Source of the DNA: JBBEAM01 sp942491105
Lineage (GTDB): Bacteria > Pseudomonadota > Alphaproteobacteria > Kiloniellales > DSM-21159
DNA: 64,000 bases
Assembly: GCA_942491105.1 (NCBI GenBank)
Contig: CALNZX010000006.1
Coordinates: forward strand, 124,001-188,000
Direction: 5' to 3'
Numbering within the stretch: position 1 is the first letter of the stretch; every line of letters begins with the position of its first letter. Both the position numbers and the translations under genes were made by a program. The notes below the pieces were generated by a model. It had not been told where the DNA came from. It worked only from the letters and a program-made list of their open reading frames with translations, and searched no databases. Of this stretch, positions 62,063 to 64,000 are shown in pieces.

Positions 62063-63055
62063 ATGACCAGCATTACCGTACTCCGCGAAGCAGAGCTGCG
62101 GCGCTGTGTCAGCCTCGATACCGAAGCCGTGGAAGCCGTCGAAGACGCCTTCCGCGGCCTCGGCGCGGGCCAGGTGGTGATGCCGCCGATCCTCAGTCTC
62201 CCCGTGCACGAGGCCAACGGCGAGATGGACGTCAAGACGGCCTATGTGCCGGGGCTGGATTCCTTCGCCCTGAAGGTCAGCACCGGCTTCTTCGACAATC
62301 CCAAGTTCGGTCTGCCCAGCCTCAGCGGAATGATGATGCTGCTCAGCGCCAAGACCGGCCAGGTCGAAGCGCTGCTGCTCGACAACGGCTATCTGACCGA
62401 CCTGCGCACCGCCGCCGCCGGGGCGGTCGCCGCCAAGTACCTCGCCCGGCAAGAGGCCAAGGTGGCGGGCGTTCTCGGGACCGGACTGCAGGCCCGGTTG
62501 CAGCTTCAGGCCCTGACCCTGGTGCGGCCGATCGAAAAGGCCCTGGTCTGGGGCCGCGACGCCGGCAAGGCCGAGGCCTACGCCAAGGAGATGTCGCAAA
62601 GTCTCGGCATTCCCGTGGAAACCGCCGCCTCGCCCGACGCCGCCGCGCGGGACTGCGACATCCTGGTCACCACCACCCCGGCGCGCGCGCCGCTGTTGAG
62701 CGCCGCCGGCCTGCATCCCGGGCTGCATATCACCGCCATGGGCTCCGACGCCGAGGGTAAGAACGAGATCGCGCCGGAGGTGCTGGCCCAGGCCGGACGC
62801 GTGGTCGTCGACCGGCGCAGTCAATGCGAGCGCCTTGGCGAGTTGGCCGCCGCCTTGAAGGCCGGTGTTGTGGACGCCTCGGCGGTTCAGCCGGAGCTCG
62901 GCGAGGTCATCCTCGGCACGGCGCCGGGGCGCAGCCAAGCCGAAGAGATTACGCTCTGCGACCTGACCGGCACCGGGGCCCAGGACACCGCGATCGCCCT
63001 CTTCGCCTTCAAGCGCGCCCAAGCGCAAGGCCTGGGAACCGCCCTGGAGACCTAG
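62063..63055 (+). CDS. eutC: ornithine cyclodeaminase/mu-crystallin family, ectoine utilisation EutC
   Basis: 330 residues. Typical N-terminal MDVKTAYVPGLDSFALKVSTGFFDN with the substrate-binding Lys, and the Rossmann motif VAGVLGTGLQARLQLQAL near 137. This family performs NAD-dependent cyclodeamination or related imine chemistry; with EutB it is thought to process hydroxyectoine. Thirty-one bases follow doeD. Confidence 0.88.
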   Translation: MTSITVLREAELRRCVSLDTEAVEAVEDAFRGLGAGQVVMPPILSLPVHEANGEMDVKTAYVPGLDSFALKVSTGFFDNPKFGLPSLSGMMMLLSAKTGQVEALLLDNGYLTDLRTAAAGAVAAKYLARQEAKVAGVLGTGLQARLQLQALTLVRPIEKALVWGRDAGKAEAYAKEMSQSLGIPVETAASPDAAARDCDILVTTTPARAPLLSAAGLHPGLHITAMGSDAEGKNEIAPEVLAQAGRVVVDRRSQCERLGELAAALKAGVVDASAVQPELGEVILGTAPGRSQAEEITLCDLTGTGAQDTAIALFAFKRAQAQGLGTALET

Positions 63056-63166
63056 CGGGACAATCGGAATTTTCTTTGCATTTTCAGTACCCTCCCAACG
63101 CTTCGGTCATGCAAAGCCGGAGGATGGCGGTTATGATGGCCGCCGAGCAAACGGGAGAATTCCGCG

Positions 63167-64000
63167 ATGCCCTTCGGCCTGTCCCAGGATCAGGCGATCC
63201 TGTTTTCGCTGCTGATCGCCGTTTTCGGCCTGCTGATCTGGGGCCGCTGGCGCTACGATTTGATCGCTTTCGCGGCGCTGGTGGTGGCCTTGCTGACCGG
63301 CGTGGTACCCACGGACCAAGCCTTCTCCGGCTTCGGCCACCCGGCAACCGTGATCGTCGCCCTGGTGCTGATCGTCAGCCGCGGCCTCTCCAATGCCGGG
63401 GTGATCGAGCTGGTCTCGCGCTGGGTGATCGATTCCGGGCGCAGCCTGACCACGCATATCGGCCTGATGGCGGGGGTCTCGGCGGCGCTCTCTGCGGTGA
63501 TGAACAACGTCGCCGCCCTGGCTCTGCTGATGCCGATCGATCTGCAGGCCGCCGCCAAGGCGAAGCGCAGCGCCGCCTTGACCCTGATGCCGCTGTCCTT
63601 CGCCACGATCCTCGGCGGCATGGTCACCCTGATCGGTACGCCGCCGAACATCATCGTCGCCTCGTTCCGGGGCGAGGCCCTGGGCAGCCCCTTCGGCATG
63701 TTCGACTTCGCCCCGGTCGGCGCGGTCACGGCGGTCGCCGGCGTGCTGTTCGTGGCGCTGATCGGCTGGCGCCTGATCCCCGCCGCGCGCGGCAAGCAGA
63801 GCGCGCCGCAGGAAGCCTTCGAGCTGGAGAGCTACATCGCCGAGGTCAAGGTCGCCGAGGACTCCGACAGCGCCGGCAAGACCCTGCCCGAGCTGGAAGC
63901 GGCCATCGAGGAAAGCGAAGCCGAGATCCTCGGCATCCTGCGCGGCCATAGACGCCTGTCCGTGCGCGCCGGAACCACGATTCAGCCCGAGGACGTGATC
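63167..64000 (+). CDS. SLC13-family permease (partial, runs off the window)
   Basis: 278 codons are seen from the ATG at 63167 (preceded by GGGAGA) to the window end without a stop. Several membrane helices, the family motifs FGHPATVIVALVLIVSRGL, MNNVAALALLMP and the signature GGMVTLIGTPPNIIVASFRG identify an SLC13/DASS-type or CitM-like permease. After about residue 210 a hydrophilic part with ESYIAEVKVAEDS and ILRGHRRLSVRAGTTIQPEDV looks like the start of a TrkA-C (RCK_C) domain, as in SLC13 proteins with regulatory inserts. A role with the ectoine genes is possible but unproven. Confidence 0.85.
   Translation, partial: MPFGLSQDQAILFSLLIAVFGLLIWGRWRYDLIAFAALVVALLTGVVPTDQAFSGFGHPATVIVALVLIVSRGLSNAGVIELVSRWVIDSGRSLTTHIGLMAGVSAALSAVMNNVAALALLMPIDLQAAAKAKRSAALTLMPLSFATILGGMVTLIGTPPNIIVASFRGEALGSPFGMFDFAPVGAVTAVAGVLFVALIGWRLIPAARGKQSAPQEAFELESYIAEVKVAEDSDSAGKTLPELEAAIEESEAEILGILRGHRRLSVRAGTTIQPEDVI

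Overview
The window is GC-rich, tightly packed chromosomal DNA from an alphaproteobacterium. The strongest markers are a GcrA cell-cycle regulator whose promoter region carries clustered GANTC (CcrM) sites, the dcd-murA-DUF2948 order, DUF2007 and PKHD-hydroxylase genes, and a glyQ-glyS-ppdK run. The gene content (TAXI-type TRAP transporter, polyamine ABC transporter, ectoine/diaminobutyrate catabolism genes) fits a Rhodospirillales-like organism from a marine or saline habitat; that placement is inference. I saw no rRNA, CRISPR array, transposase or integrase.

Layout. 1-2.8 kb: cell-wall and nucleotide housekeeping genes (DUF2948, murA, dcd). 2.88-4.94 kb: a tRNA-Thr gene followed by an adenylate cyclase gene bounded by a second copy of the tRNA 3' end, which looks like a small integrated island without a recombinase. 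5-18.1 kb: PAP2 phosphatase, Sel1-repeat protein, acrylyl-CoA reductase-like and thiolase genes, a dihydroorotase-like hydrolase, ygfZ, ppdK and glyQS. 18.5-28.8 kb: TauE-type exporter, saccharopine dehydrogenase-like protein, then a long minus-strand polyamine locus (S49 peptidase, acetylpolyamine amidohydrolase, ABC transporter, nitrilase-family hydrolase, second binding protein). 28.9-32 kb: TrmN6-like methyltransferase, DUF2007, polyprenyl diphosphate synthase, PKHD hydroxylase, terminator, tRNA-Pro. 32-38.5 kb: rhodanese, an FGE-fold lipoprotein, UspA and a TAXI-TRAP transporter.

38.9-47.9 kb is the most unusual part. Two paralogous cyanophycin-synthetase-like ATP-grasp proteins lie either side of an amidase. 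Both lack the Mur-ligase P-loop and the Mur C-terminal domain, which resembles the CphA2 architecture. The first of them sits between two copies of the apt 3' end. The second copy also supplies the last codons of the convergent amidase gene, so the gene appears to have been inserted into an ancestral apt/amidase overlap. AzlC/AzlD amino-acid exporter genes follow.

48-56.2 kb: MFS transporter divergent from an amidase-gamma-glutamyltransferase pair, gcrA with a DnaA-box/GANTC-rich promoter region, a YhhQ-type transporter, cytochrome c, an ECF sigma factor, and a cation transporter divergent from a MerR regulator with a textbook 19-bp-spaced operator. 56.3-63.1 kb: an ectoine/2,4-diaminobutyrate catabolic set (eutB, doeB, doeX, doeC, doeD, eutC) with no ectoine hydrolase gene. 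The window ends inside an SLC13-family permease.
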